Shown piece by piece: positions 17,025 through 26,151 of a DNA stretch of 64,000 nucleotides. The DNA is from Neptuniibacter victor. Lineage in GTDB: Bacteria; Pseudomonadota; Gammaproteobacteria; Pseudomonadales; Balneatricaceae. The stretch lies in contig AP025763.1 in NCBI GenBank assembly GCA_027943745.1, positions 992,001-1,056,000 of the forward strand. The letters run 5' to 3'. Within the stretch, counting starts at the first letter, position 1, and each line of letters begins with the position of its first letter. Under the pieces are notes generated by a model. The model had not been told where the DNA came from. It worked only from the letters and a program-made list of their open reading frames with translations, and ran no database searches. The translations under genes were made by a program, and so were the position numbers.

Positions 17025-20000
17025 TTAAACCTGTTCCGGTTGAACTTCCTTGAAAGTTCGCTTACCTAAATAACTATAGACAGTAGGAATGACAAATAAT
17101 GTTAAAAGTGTACCAAATGTCATTCCGCCGACAATAACCCAGCCAATTTGCTGACGAGATTCAGCGCCTGCGCCAAAGGCAATTGCCAATGGGATTGCAC
17201 CAAGTACCGTTGCACCTGTTGTCATTAATATTGGACGTAGCCGTAAGGAAGCCGCTTCTATGACTGAACTTCTTAAATCACGCCCTTGATCTTGTAATTG
17301 ATTGGCGAACTCTACAATCAGGATACCATGTTTGGTAACCAGGCCAACTAGTGTAATTAAGCCTATCTGGCTATACACGCTCAGAGAACCGCCACTGTAA
17401 TGTAGCGCAAATAAAGCACCGAAGATGGCAGGAGGAACTGAAAGCATAATAATCAATGGATTTTTGAAGCTTTCAAACTGGGCCGCCAGTACCAAGAATA
17501 CGATTACTAAGGCTAGCAAGAAGGTGATCTGCATGCTGCTGCTCGATGTTTTGAACTCTCGAGAAGGGCCTGTGTAGTCGTAAGTTGCTTGTGGTGCGAT
17601 CTCAGTTAAACTCTGCTCTAAAAATGTTAACGCTTCCCCTAGACTGTAGTTCGGTGCGAGCTGTGTTTGGATTTTTACAGCTTTAACTTTATCGAAGTGG
17701 TTCAATTCGCGAGGCGCAACGGTTTCGTTTATAGCAACTAAATTAGATAGTTGCACCATATCTCCATTTTGAGTACGCATGTAAAGGTCGGTCAAGTCGC
17801 TTGGATCACGGCGTTGTTGATCGTCAACTTTAACAATCACCTCGTATTGTTCTCCTTGGCGTTTAAAGCGAGTTACTTCTCGGCCTGCCATATAGGTTTC
17901 TAGCGTACGGCCTAAATCTGAAACATCTACCGCCATTTCAGAAAGTTTGTCACGTTTAACATCTATTTGAAGTTCGGGTTTGTTAAGTTTGAGATCGGAA
18001 TCCGGTTGAGCAAACCCTTTGTTACCATGAATTTTAGCCATCAGCTGATCGGTGATCTTTTTGAGATCCTCGTAAGTGCCATTGGTTTTTACGATGAACT
18101 CGACTGGGCGAGAGATAAAGCTTTGCCCAAGCGAAGGTAAGTTCAGGGAGAAACTCATGATGCCCGGTATGCCACCATAAAGTTTTGGTGTCTGCTCCGC
18201 CGATATCGCTTGTTGCTTTCTATTACGTTCCTCCCAGCGATCAAGGCCCTGGAAAACCATTGCGTTGGTTTCAGATGGGAAGCCTACAACCGCAAAATAA
18301 CGATCAGTTTCCGGTGTTTTGCTGATGGTTCCCTCTATTTGACGAGTGTAACGATCGATATAGTCGACCGTTGCGCCATCTGGCGCTAGCGCAAAGTTAA
18401 GGATGGTGCCGCGATCTTCATAAGGTGCGAGTTCTTGTGGTAGTTGCATGTAATAAAATGCAGCGCCACCAAAGCTTACCAGCATAATGACAATGGCGAG
18501 TAACCGAGATTTTAGTAGTTTGCCTAGCAGGCGTTCGTATCCATGAGTAAGGCCTTGTAAAAAACCTTCAATCAGATTGAAAAAGGCGCTATGTCTTTTT
18601 TCATGCTTTAGTAAGCGTGATGACATCATCGGTGAAAGGGTTAGGGCGACGAACGTGGAAACGACAACGGCACCCGCTAAGGTCAGGGCAAATTCGGTAA
18701 AAAGCTTACCGGTACGTCCTTCCGAAAAGGCCACTGGTGCAAACACGGCGACGAGAACAACGGTGGTTGCAAGTACAGCAAAACCGATCTCTTTGGCTCC
18801 TTTGAACGCGGCTTGAATCGGATCCAGTCCATTCTCTACATGGCGGTAGATGTTTTCTAGCATAACGATCGCGTCATCAACGACTAGGCCGATGGCCAGG
18901 ACTAAAGCCAGTAGTGTGAGTGTGTTGATGCTGAAGTCCATCCAGTACATCATCGCGAAAGCACCGACCAGTGAAAGCGGAATCGTAACGACTGGAATTA
19001 GGGTTGCGCGGATGTTCCTAAGAAAGAAAAAGAGTACTAAAACGACCAATGCACCAGCTTGAAGCAGGGTTTCATAAACGGACTTAATCGATTCAGCAAT
19101 GAAAATAGAAGAGTCATAAGCCACTTCTACATTCATCCCTTCAGGTAGTGTAGGGCGGACCTTATCAAGGGTGTCTCTAATGCCGTTTGATACATCTAGA
19201 GGGTTTGCAGTCGATTGCTTCACTACGCCTAAAGCAACCGCGCTTTCGCCTTTGTAACGAGTGATACGGCGGATACTTTCAGGGGCGATCTCTACTCTTG
19301 CGACATCTTGAATACGAACGGGATAGCCGTTTTCATTTCGTATAATAAGTTGTTTAAAGGCTTCAATATCATTGACGTCGGTCTTAGCGAGTAGCGTAAA
19401 TTCACGCTCTTTACTTTCGATACGGCCAGCAGGGATCTCAACATTCTGATTGCTAAGTGTTTGTTCAATGTCTTTGGGGATAACCTTGTAAGCTGCCATA
19501 CGTGCGGGATCTAACCAGATACGCATGGAGTATTTACGTTCACCAAAGATAAGTACGTTGGCAACGCCTGATACCGTCTGTAGCTGATCTTTGACGCGTT
19601 GATCCGCTATCTCGGTTACTTCCATAATATTATGGCGATCAGAGTTAAAGGCTAACCAGATAATAGGTTGAGCATCTGCTTCTGTTTTGGCAACGACCGG
19701 AGGATCTATATCATCAGGTAACTGGCCGCTGACACGGCTGACACGGTCACGTACATCGGCAGCAGCAGAATCCGGATCACGATCTATTTTAAAGGTGATA
19801 CTGATTTGAGAATTCTCTGTGCGGCTGATCGAGTTCATGAAGTCGATTCCCTCTATGCCGGATAGGGAATCTTCAATAATCTGCGTGACCTGCGTTTCTA
19901 TAATAGACGCACTAGCACCAGGGTAGGTGGTTTCTACAGTGACCACAGGGAGGTCAATTTTTGGGTATTCGCGAACGGTAAGGCGATCATAAGCGATAAA

Positions 20001-20075
20001 CCCTACTAGTAGGATAAGTATGCTCATGACGGTTGCGAGAACCGGACGTTTGATGCTTATTTCGGAAAGTACCAT
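17025..20075 (-). CDS. RND multidrug efflux permease (HAE1), pump 2
   Basis: The 1016-residue RND permease begins ISIKRPVLATVMSILILLVG and carries GLVVDDAIVMLENIYRH in TM4 and GLVTKHGILIVEFANQLQD in TM10, so the proton-relay residues are present. Sequence features (IDLPVVTVETTYPGAS, RSVSRVSGQLP-type porter motifs) place it in a different HAE1 branch from pump 1, nearer the acriflavine-type pumps with shorter loops. The adaptor ends 3 bp upstream and the TolC-like gene starts 13 bp downstream, giving a complete tripartite operon. Confidence 0.93.
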   Translation of the reverse strand: MVLSEISIKRPVLATVMSILILLVGFIAYDRLTVREYPKIDLPVVTVETTYPGASASIIETQVTQIIEDSLSGIEGIDFMNSISRTENSQISITFKIDRDPDSAAADVRDRVSRVSGQLPDDIDPPVVAKTEADAQPIIWLAFNSDRHNIMEVTEIADQRVKDQLQTVSGVANVLIFGERKYSMRIWLDPARMAAYKVIPKDIEQTLSNQNVEIPAGRIESKEREFTLLAKTDVNDIEAFKQLIIRNENGYPVRIQDVARVEIAPESIRRITRYKGESAVALGVVKQSTANPLDVSNGIRDTLDKVRPTLPEGMNVEVAYDSSIFIAESIKSVYETLLQAGALVVLVLFFFLRNIRATLIPVVTIPLSLVGAFAMMYWMDFSINTLTLLALVLAIGLVVDDAIVMLENIYRHVENGLDPIQAAFKGAKEIGFAVLATTVVLVAVFAPVAFSEGRTGKLFTEFALTLAGAVVVSTFVALTLSPMMSSRLLKHEKRHSAFFNLIEGFLQGLTHGYERLLGKLLKSRLLAIVIMLVSFGGAAFYYMQLPQELAPYEDRGTILNFALAPDGATVDYIDRYTRQIEGTISKTPETDRYFAVVGFPSETNAMVFQGLDRWEERNRKQQAISAEQTPKLYGGIPGIMSFSLNLPSLGQSFISRPVEFIVKTNGTYEDLKKITDQLMAKIHGNKGFAQPDSDLKLNKPELQIDVKRDKLSEMAVDVSDLGRTLETYMAGREVTRFKRQGEQYEVIVKVDDQQRRDPSDLTDLYMRTQNGDMVQLSNLVAINETVAPRELNHFDKVKAVKIQTQLAPNYSLGEALTFLEQSLTEIAPQATYDYTGPSREFKTSSSSMQITFLLALVIVFLVLAAQFESFKNPLIIMLSVPPAIFGALFALHYSGGSLSVYSQIGLITLVGLVTKHGILIVEFANQLQDQGRDLRSSVIEAASLRLRPILMTTGATVLGAIPLAIAFGAGAESRQQIGWVIVGGMTFGTLLTLFVIPTVYSYLGKRTFKEVQPEQV

Positions 20076-20078
20076 AAC

Positions 20079-21137
20079 TTATTCGCCCTGTTTTTCAGCT
20101 GGTTTTTGTTGGCTACCATCAACAAAAATAGGGGTGACTGGCATACCAGGGAATAATTTGATCTGTCCTGCGGTGATCAATACATCACCGTTATTAAGAC
20201 CTTCGATAATTTGTACTACCCCAGGGCGACGTTGTCCCATTTTTACGGGGGCCATCGCAACTTTGTTCTCTTCCGTAACGGTCATGACAAAAAATAGACC
20301 ATCTTTGGGGATGATCGCTTGCTCAGGAATAACAACGGTGGTTTGTTGATCTACTAACAAAGATACTTTGGCAAATAGCCCCGGGCGAAGCTTGCCATCG
20401 GTGTTTGGAATGGATGCGCGGATTTCGATATTGTGAGCATTGCTATCTGAACTTGGGGAGATCGCAGTAACTTTACCTTTGATAACGTTACCAGGCAGTG
20501 CATCTACATTCACTTCTAGCTCTCGCCCAGGTTGAAGCTCCGATAGATAGATTTCAGGCACGCGTAGATCGAGTTTTAGGGTGCTTAAGTCGGTTAATTC
20601 GACTAGGTTTTCCCCCTGGTTGACATAATCACCCGGGCTCACTAAGCGTAAACCGGTATAACCAGTAAAGGGTGCTTTGATTGTCATTTTGTCTAAACGC
20701 GCTTGCGCCAATGCCTCTTGGGCTTGGTCAACGCGTAGCTGCGCTAAAGTACTATCGCGCTCCTGAACAGATCCGACTTTTTTTCTTAGCAAGCTTTTCG
20801 CACGGTCATAATCTACGCGGCTTAGTTGTACCCGGGCTTGGGCAGATTTTAATTCCGCGATATAGATGGAGCTATCGAGCACAAATAAAGGAGCGCCTTT
20901 CTCAACCTTTCCACCTTCAGAGAATAAAATTTTATTTATTCGGCCGCTTTGCTCTGGGCGAAGCATGATCGATTCATTTGCGCGTAAGTTTCCTACCGCT
21001 GAAATAGTTTTATCCAGCGTCTTACTCGTGACCGTGATTACCTCAGCAGGTAATCCTTGAGCAGAGATCGGTAAGGATAGAAGTGTGGCTGCTACAGCTA
21101 ACACAAGAGAAAGGTAGGTGTTGGTAAACTTACGCAT
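20079..21137 (-). CDS. RND periplasmic adaptor, pump 2
   Basis: This 352-residue membrane fusion protein has a signal peptide (cleaved near PISAQG), lipoyl halves (LRPEQSGRINKILFSEG and IKAPFTGYTGLR), a short helical hairpin of about 50 residues between them and the beta-barrel/membrane-proximal domains. The short hairpin is typical of adaptors paired with acriflavine-type RND pumps. It is the first gene of the operon adaptor-permease-TolC. The 190 bp upstream, before the convergent end of the LysR-type gene, should carry the promoter; I see no obvious repressor palindrome there. Confidence 0.92.
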   Translation of the reverse strand: MRKFTNTYLSLVLAVAATLLSLPISAQGLPAEVITVTSKTLDKTISAVGNLRANESIMLRPEQSGRINKILFSEGGKVEKGAPLFVLDSSIYIAELKSAQARVQLSRVDYDRAKSLLRKKVGSVQERDSTLAQLRVDQAQEALAQARLDKMTIKAPFTGYTGLRLVSPGDYVNQGENLVELTDLSTLKLDLRVPEIYLSELQPGRELEVNVDALPGNVIKGKVTAISPSSDSNAHNIEIRASIPNTDGKLRPGLFAKVSLLVDQQTTVVIPEQAIIPKDGLFFVMTVTEENKVAMAPVKMGQRRPGVVQIIEGLNNGDVLITAGQIKLFPGMPVTPIFVDGSQQKPAEKQGE

Positions 21138-21328
21138 CTTTTTTATCTCTGCTTTAAATTTAGAGGCGGATATTGTAGACCGATCAGTGACAGCCTCAAC
21201 GGGTTATTATGTAAAGATTTGCAACAATCTGTTCTTTAAAGTTTTTATTAAGGATGAAATCCCTACCGTCATAAGACGTTTATTCTGAATTTTATGGCGA
21301 CTTTACTAGAAGCAGGGTTAATAACAGG

Positions 21329-22270
21329 TTAAATGCTAGCTTCATCGAGTTCTGTTTGTTTAAGAATTCGTTGTTCGGTTTGCATCTCATCCAGTATCCA
21401 ATCCCTAAACGCTTGCATGCTTTCTGTTAATGGGCGTCCTTTCTGGTAAACAAGGTAGAAGGCCTTTTGCGTATCAAGTGAGATATCTAAAGGGCACACC
21501 AGTTGGCCGTATTCCAATTCTCGTTCTGCCAGGCCTCTATCCGCCAGCGCTATGCCAAGGCCCTCCATCGCGGCACCTAAGGCGAGAGATGTACTGGAGA
21601 ATGTCATGTTTCTTGCCTTATCGGTTTTATTTACCCCTGCTTGCCTAAGTAGAGATTGCCACTCTTTATCGCGTTTAGAAATATGGATTAGTGTGTATTG
21701 CAATAGATCTTTGGCTGTTTCGATGCTGCTCTTTCCCTCAAGTAATTTGGGGCTGCAGACCGGCACAGAGTGAACGTTACGAAGGTGGTGGCAATGGAGG
21801 TCTGGCCAGTTACCATCGCCATAGAAAACCGCCATGTCCATATCGCTATAGCGGAAGTCTATTTGCTTCATGGAAGCAGTAAGTCGCAACTCTACATCGG
21901 GATTTAATGACTGAAATTGATTGATTCTTGGAACCAGCCAGCGAGTTAAGAAGGCGGGTGCGACACTTAAATTGACGGCCCCTGAATTTGGCGTTGCCGT
22001 TAACTTGCGGGTAGCGTCATCAATCTCATCTAATGCTGATTGGATGGATAGCAAATAGCGTTCGCCTGGCGGAGTAAGGTCAACACGACGTTTAACTCGT
22101 TTAAATAAGGCTACACCCAAAAATTCTTCAAGGGTTTTGATTTGATGGCTAATTGCTGACGGCGTCACAAAAAGCTCTTCTGCTGCTTTATTGAAGCTGC
22201 CATGCCTAGCGGCCGCTTCGAAGCTGCGTAGGGCATTTAATGGGGGTAAGCGTCTGATAATTAACTCCAA
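21329..22270 (-). CDS. LysR-type transcriptional regulator, GcvA-like subgroup
   Basis: The protein has the winged-helix N-terminus of the GcvA branch (RRLPPLNALRSFEAAARHGS, then TPSAISHQIKTLEEFLG) and a periplasmic-binding-protein-like effector domain (about 95-300). It activates or represses target promoters in response to a small ligand, often divergently from the regulated gene; here the divergent gene is a small ORF at 22498. The boundary uses TTG at 22270, which lacks a Shine-Dalgarno. GGAG at 22268-22265 is instead placed 6 nt before ATC at 22258, which would give the usual family start directly before RRLPPLNALR. The exact start is therefore uncertain. Confidence 0.88.
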   Translation of the reverse strand: MELIIRRLPPLNALRSFEAAARHGSFNKAAEELFVTPSAISHQIKTLEEFLGVALFKRVKRRVDLTPPGERYLLSIQSALDEIDDATRKLTATPNSGAVNLSVAPAFLTRWLVPRINQFQSLNPDVELRLTASMKQIDFRYSDMDMAVFYGDGNWPDLHCHHLRNVHSVPVCSPKLLEGKSSIETAKDLLQYTLIHISKRDKEWQSLLRQAGVNKTDKARNMTFSSTSLALGAAMEGLGIALADRGLAERELEYGQLVCPLDISLDTQKAFYLVYQKGRPLTESMQAFRDWILDEMQTEQRILKQTELDEASI

Positions 22271-22497
22271 TAGTAAATAGATTAGATATATTCATCTATT
22301 TGGTGAGAAACTGTCGTTTGTGCAAGTCTGGTTTAGACTTTAGTATGTGTCTCAACGTTAATCAACAAGTGATTTGTTTCTCTTTAATTACAGAGTGTTA
22401 TCAGTTTTCATCTGTAGTTAAATTTAGAATTGATATTTGTTTGAATGGCGGGGCTTTATTTTTGTTTTCGATTTTGTTGATTTAATTTGGTGTATGT

Positions 22498-22692
22498 ATG
22501 AAAAACGAACAGGAACTTTCAGTGCGTCTTAATGCTTCAGGTGATGTAGATACGGCGTATTACATTGCTCAGGCTAAAGAGCAGCGTAGCGAAGTGTTTG
22601 CTACTGCTTGGCAGTCATTCAAAGCAGTGATTAAGAAAATGCTGAGCTCTTCTCGTTCTAACCGTTTAACGGTTCCTACATACACCTATTAG
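22498..22692 (+). CDS. Small conserved-looking protein divergent from the LysR gene
   Basis: This 64-residue basic protein has a polar N-terminus, the pattern DTAYYIAQAKEQRSEVFATA and an amphipathic helix with tryptophan and several lysines, ending NRLTVPTYTY. It has no signal peptide. The YYI-x2-A-x3-RS/AE pattern recalls the small RSP_7527-type proteins found beside GcvA-like regulators; that recollection is moderate only. It is backed by its own terminator and by a divergent regulator, which supports it being a real gene. Function unknown. Confidence 0.65.
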   Translation: MKNEQELSVRLNASGDVDTAYYIAQAKEQRSEVFATAWQSFKAVIKKMLSSSRSNRLTVPTYTY

Positions 22693-22720
22693 TCCTCTAT
22701 TTAGTAACATCCTGTTATTT

Positions 22721-22747
22721 TGCCCGCTTTTTAGCGGGCTTTTTTAT
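22721..22747 (+). terminator. Rho-independent terminator after the small ORF
   Basis: GCCCGC and GCGGGC with a TTTTTA loop form a GC-rich stem followed by a run of seven T. It lies about 30 bp after the stop of the 64-residue ORF and also faces the end of the convergent chemoreceptor gene. Confidence 0.88.
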
Positions 22748-22753
22748 GTCGAC

Positions 22754-24745
22754 TCAAACCTTGAAAGCCGTGACGAGTTGCTTTAATTGATTGGAAAGGT
22801 CGGACATTTGTCCGCAAGCAAGCGCAGTATCTCCCGATCCCTCTGCGGTTAGCTCGCTGGCTTGGCTTACCTTTGTAATACTTTGGCGAATGCTAAGTGC
22901 ATTGGCGGATTGTTCTTCAGAATAGAGCGCAATCCGTTTGTTCATTTCGGAAATGGTAGACACTGATGCCGTAATATCAGTTAAAGCGGTGCCAATCGCT
23001 TCTGATTCCGAAACGGTTATTTTAGCTTTCTTGCCACTACGCGCCATGAATGAAACAGCGCTATCAACACCTTTGCGGAAATCGTTGATCATCAATTCGA
23101 TCTCTTCGGTCGAGCTGTGGGTTCGTTGCGCGAGGCTACGTACCTCATCAGCCACCACGGCAAAGCCTCTGCCCATATCACCTGCTCGCGCGGCTTCTAT
23201 TGCTGCGTTAAGCGCCAATAAATTTGTTTGTTCAGCGATCCCTTTTATAACATCGAGTACTTTTACAATGTTGTAGCTTTGCGCGGCAAGTTGATCGATC
23301 GTTTGACTAGATTCGCTAATGTCCTGTGCAAGCAATTCCACTTGCTGAAGTGCGCTCTGAATCTGCTGACCGCTGGTCTCTGCTAAATTGTTGGCTTGGC
23401 TGGCTTCTTTAGACGCCGCTTGTATCTCACGACCTACCCGTTCTGCCAAGACGGCCATCTCTTCTACAATTGTTGCCATTTCACGGGTTTGGCTTTTTTG
23501 TTCTTCGGCCGCAGCGCTTGAATTTTGTGCGGTTTGGTCTAAATTGTCAGAATGCTCGGCGACGCTACTAGCGGTCTGCTTAACTTGGCCTATGACTTGG
23601 TGAATTCGGTGCGACATCTCATTAAATTGACGCCCGAGTTGAGCCATTTCATCTTTTGTCTGTAGTGAGATTTCAGTGGTTAGATCGCCTTGAGCCATGC
23701 GATTAGCGGCGTGAAGTACCTTCCCCATATTGCTTTGGACTGAGATATTAAAGCCTAGGTAAAAATAGCCCGCGAGCAAGCCTGCCAATGTGAGGCTAGA
23801 TAAGAGAACGATTAATTTACGATTTTGATTCTCTAGCCTCATTTCAAGCAGATTGGATGTGTAATTTGTGCTGCTTTCTGCGAAGTGGGTGAGGGCTGCT
23901 AAATACTGAAGAGATGATTCAAAGTACGACTCCCAGCTTTGATCCATTCGTTCACCGATGATTATTTCCGTATCGAGCTTATTTGCAAACGCTTTGATGG
24001 CATCTCTTGAATGAGCGGCTTGCTCGATCAGGCTTTTATCCATCTGTTCGATATCGCTTAGCGCTTGAGTGGTTGCATTAAAGGTTGCGGCATGCCGCTC
24101 AAGATGATCGTAGAGCTGATTTAAGTGGTCAATTGCTGCTGAGCCTAAGTAACCTGTCTGTAAAGCATGGGCTACAAAATCTCTGGTTTCTCCCATGCGT
24201 TCTAAGGAACTGGGTATTTCATTGAGGAGGTTGTGCATCAATAGATATATGCGGGCGTCGGCATCACGGGTGATACCTGATTTAAAGCTCGATGTTCGGT
24301 TGTGCTGTGCTAATAAAGTATTTATTTGATTGAAGTGTCTAAAACGGTTTTCAATGTCCAAGTGCAGTGTAGAAAATTTTGTAGCGTCAATTTCTTTCCA
24401 GCGCTTTAATCGCTCGGGTGTGTCTGCCAAAAGGTCAGGAAGTTCTTTTTGCAATTGTTTTATGGTGTCTGCGTATGCGGAATCTGAATTTGACGCCAAA
24501 AAACCAGTGATAAACCGTAAATCTCTGTATGTACTCAGCTTTTTTTGCAGAAGTAGGCCGCTTTTTAGCTGTTTTAGCGCGTTTATGCTTGTTTCGGTAT
24601 CGCGGATATCCGCCCTTAAATGTTGAATTTGTAAGGTAGCGAGCATAACGAGAGGAATAATAAAAATCATACTGACAAGAATGAACTTATACAGATAAGG
24701 CATTTTGTCCATCAGCCGTATTATGGGCGAGAGAATTTTTTTCAC
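22754..24745 (-). CDS. Methyl-accepting chemotaxis protein with a long periplasmic helical sensor
   Basis: This 663-residue protein has a TM helix at about 17-38, a helical periplasmic domain of about 265 residues, a second TM at about 310-330, HAMP (about 332-385) and a signalling domain whose hairpin tip [20 protein letters not shown] is intact. The sensor length fits the helical bimodular (HBM) class, some members of which bind organic acids; the ligand here is not known. It signals through CheA/CheW to the flagellar motor. No che genes are in the window. Confidence 0.93.
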   Translation of the reverse strand: MKKILSPIIRLMDKMPYLYKFILVSMIFIIPLVMLATLQIQHLRADIRDTETSINALKQLKSGLLLQKKLSTYRDLRFITGFLASNSDSAYADTIKQLQKELPDLLADTPERLKRWKEIDATKFSTLHLDIENRFRHFNQINTLLAQHNRTSSFKSGITRDADARIYLLMHNLLNEIPSSLERMGETRDFVAHALQTGYLGSAAIDHLNQLYDHLERHAATFNATTQALSDIEQMDKSLIEQAAHSRDAIKAFANKLDTEIIIGERMDQSWESYFESSLQYLAALTHFAESSTNYTSNLLEMRLENQNRKLIVLLSSLTLAGLLAGYFYLGFNISVQSNMGKVLHAANRMAQGDLTTEISLQTKDEMAQLGRQFNEMSHRIHQVIGQVKQTASSVAEHSDNLDQTAQNSSAAAEEQKSQTREMATIVEEMAVLAERVGREIQAASKEASQANNLAETSGQQIQSALQQVELLAQDISESSQTIDQLAAQSYNIVKVLDVIKGIAEQTNLLALNAAIEAARAGDMGRGFAVVADEVRSLAQRTHSSTEEIELMINDFRKGVDSAVSFMARSGKKAKITVSESEAIGTALTDITASVSTISEMNKRIALYSEEQSANALSIRQSITKVSQASELTAEGSGDTALACGQMSDLSNQLKQLVTAFKV

Positions 24746-24903
24746 AGAAGGCTCCGGGACTGTTTTTATTGTTATTTTTGTTTAGGAAAAACCAGGGGGG
24801 ATTAGGCCCGGCTTTCGGCAAAGTCAGGCGTAAATGTAGTCTGCAAAGGGTAGGTTAGTCAGTGACAGAAAGAGGGGGATGAAGTGACAATTTAATTCAG
24901 CTG

Positions 24904-25356
24904 TTAGGCGTTTTTCTTTTTTATATAGATCACTTTATTTACACGTGCGATAAGCTCTTGATCGCTATCGATAATATCTATTGTGAATTGGGGGAGTTGT
25001 TTTTGTCCGGTGGATGCAAGTGTTTTTATTTTTTCAATTTCTTCATCACTAATAAAAATATGAGCCGTAATTTTTTTCTTTGTGGCTTTTATAAAATCTA
25101 TATCAGCGGATTTATCCCAGATCCAGTAGTCGGACCCAAGTCTTTTCATTAGGATCAGCATGATATGTGGATCTATCATTGAATAGATGCTGCCGCCAAA
25201 ATGCGTACCTACCGCATTTCGGTTATACCATCGTACAGCCATGGAAACGCGCACCTCATTCCAGTTCGGACTTATATTTTCTACTTTTACGCCCGCTCCT
25301 AGATAGGGAGGGTACAGATTGAGTAGTTTTTTCATCGTTTTAGCAGAAACATTCAT
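24904..25356 (-). CDS. DUF4442 hotdog-fold protein (putative thioesterase-like)
   Basis: The 150-residue protein fits DUF4442: NLYPPYLGAGVKVENISPNW near the start, then VGTHFGGSIYSMIDPHIMLIL, which corresponds to the helix-containing core of hotdog folds, and a basic C-terminus. Hotdog proteins include acyl-CoA thioesterases. No catalytic residue can be assigned with confidence, so activity on acyl-CoA is only a possibility. It is a single gene, and the Shine-Dalgarno is weak. Confidence 0.8.
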   Translation of the reverse strand: MNVSAKTMKKLLNLYPPYLGAGVKVENISPNWNEVRVSMAVRWYNRNAVGTHFGGSIYSMIDPHIMLILMKRLGSDYWIWDKSADIDFIKATKKKITAHIFISDEEIEKIKTLASTGQKQLPQFTIDIIDSDQELIARVNKVIYIKKKNA

Positions 25357-25532
25357 ATCGTTGCCGTACGCTGAGAAGTGAGTATAGGCATTGTTGAATA
25401 TGCTGGTGGTTTAGTCAGTAGCAGAAAGGACTTTTATCACTGACTGAATCGTTCAGTTGTGTTTTAGTAGTCTAGATTAGAGGCCTTGTTTAGGAGGGGA
25501 AGGAACTCTAATCTAGAGGAGGGGGTGTTCGT

Positions 25533-26042
25533 TTAGCGATGGCTGCGAAATTGAAGAAGGCTATATGTTAAAGAGCTAACAAGGAATAGCACGGAAAAGG
25601 CCATCAAACCTTCTGCCATGGTGATATTCCAGAGTAGCTCCGGTGTATAGCCACAGGGCTCCCAAGGCTCAAATATATGTGGGATCCATTTATCAAGTGC
25701 AAACCAGTCCGGCAGGCCACTATCCATACTGCAACTGTCTATAACCCAGCCTCTTTCCACGGCTAAAGTTTGCCAAGAGCGCTCGGTAAAGCCAATGCTG
25801 ACTGCAAAGGTGGCTAAGTGTGAGAATTTGGAGAGTGTTGCAGACTTCCTAAATACCAATCCAAGGATGGCGATCAGGATAAGTGCCATGACCCAGATGC
25901 GTATGTGGATACAAAGAACGCATGGACCATAATCTAGACCGTATTGATAGAAAAGGGCGATCCCCTCCATAGCGAGTCCGATTATTATCATACCTAGCCA
26001 GTACCATGAAGATCGGCTAAAGCAGCGTAGTGTGTCCAGCAT
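25533..26042 (-). CDS. dsbB: Disulfide bond formation protein DsbB
   Basis: The 169-residue protein has four TM helices and both essential cysteine pairs: CVLC (C41, C44) after TM1-2 and C103/C129 in the long periplasmic loop, at nearly the same positions as in E. coli DsbB (41, 44, 104, 130). It reoxidises DsbA and passes electrons to ubiquinone. The Shine-Dalgarno GGGAGT is 7 nt before the ATG. It is preceded by the aminotransferase gene on the same strand, separated by a terminator. Confidence 0.95.
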   Translation of the reverse strand: MLDTLRCFSRSSWYWLGMIIIGLAMEGIALFYQYGLDYGPCVLCIHIRIWVMALILIAILGLVFRKSATLSKFSHLATFAVSIGFTERSWQTLAVERGWVIDSCSMDSGLPDWFALDKWIPHIFEPWEPCGYTPELLWNITMAEGLMAFSVLFLVSSLTYSLLQFRSHR

Positions 26043-26110
26043 TTATATGACTCCCGTAAATTATCACTTACTTCTGATGCTTTTGTGTTTATTTGGTTCC
26101 ATTAGATAGA

Positions 26111-26139
26111 AAAAAACCGAGCAAAAGCTCGGTTTTATT
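26111..26139 (-). terminator. Rho-independent terminator after the aminotransferase gene
   Basis: AAAACCGAGC and GCTCGGTTTT flank a loop of four A, with an A-run and a T-run outside the stem, so it works in either orientation. It lies just past the stop of the minus-strand aminotransferase (26152) and before dsbB. Confidence 0.88.
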
Positions 26140-26151
26140 AACAGCGATAGC

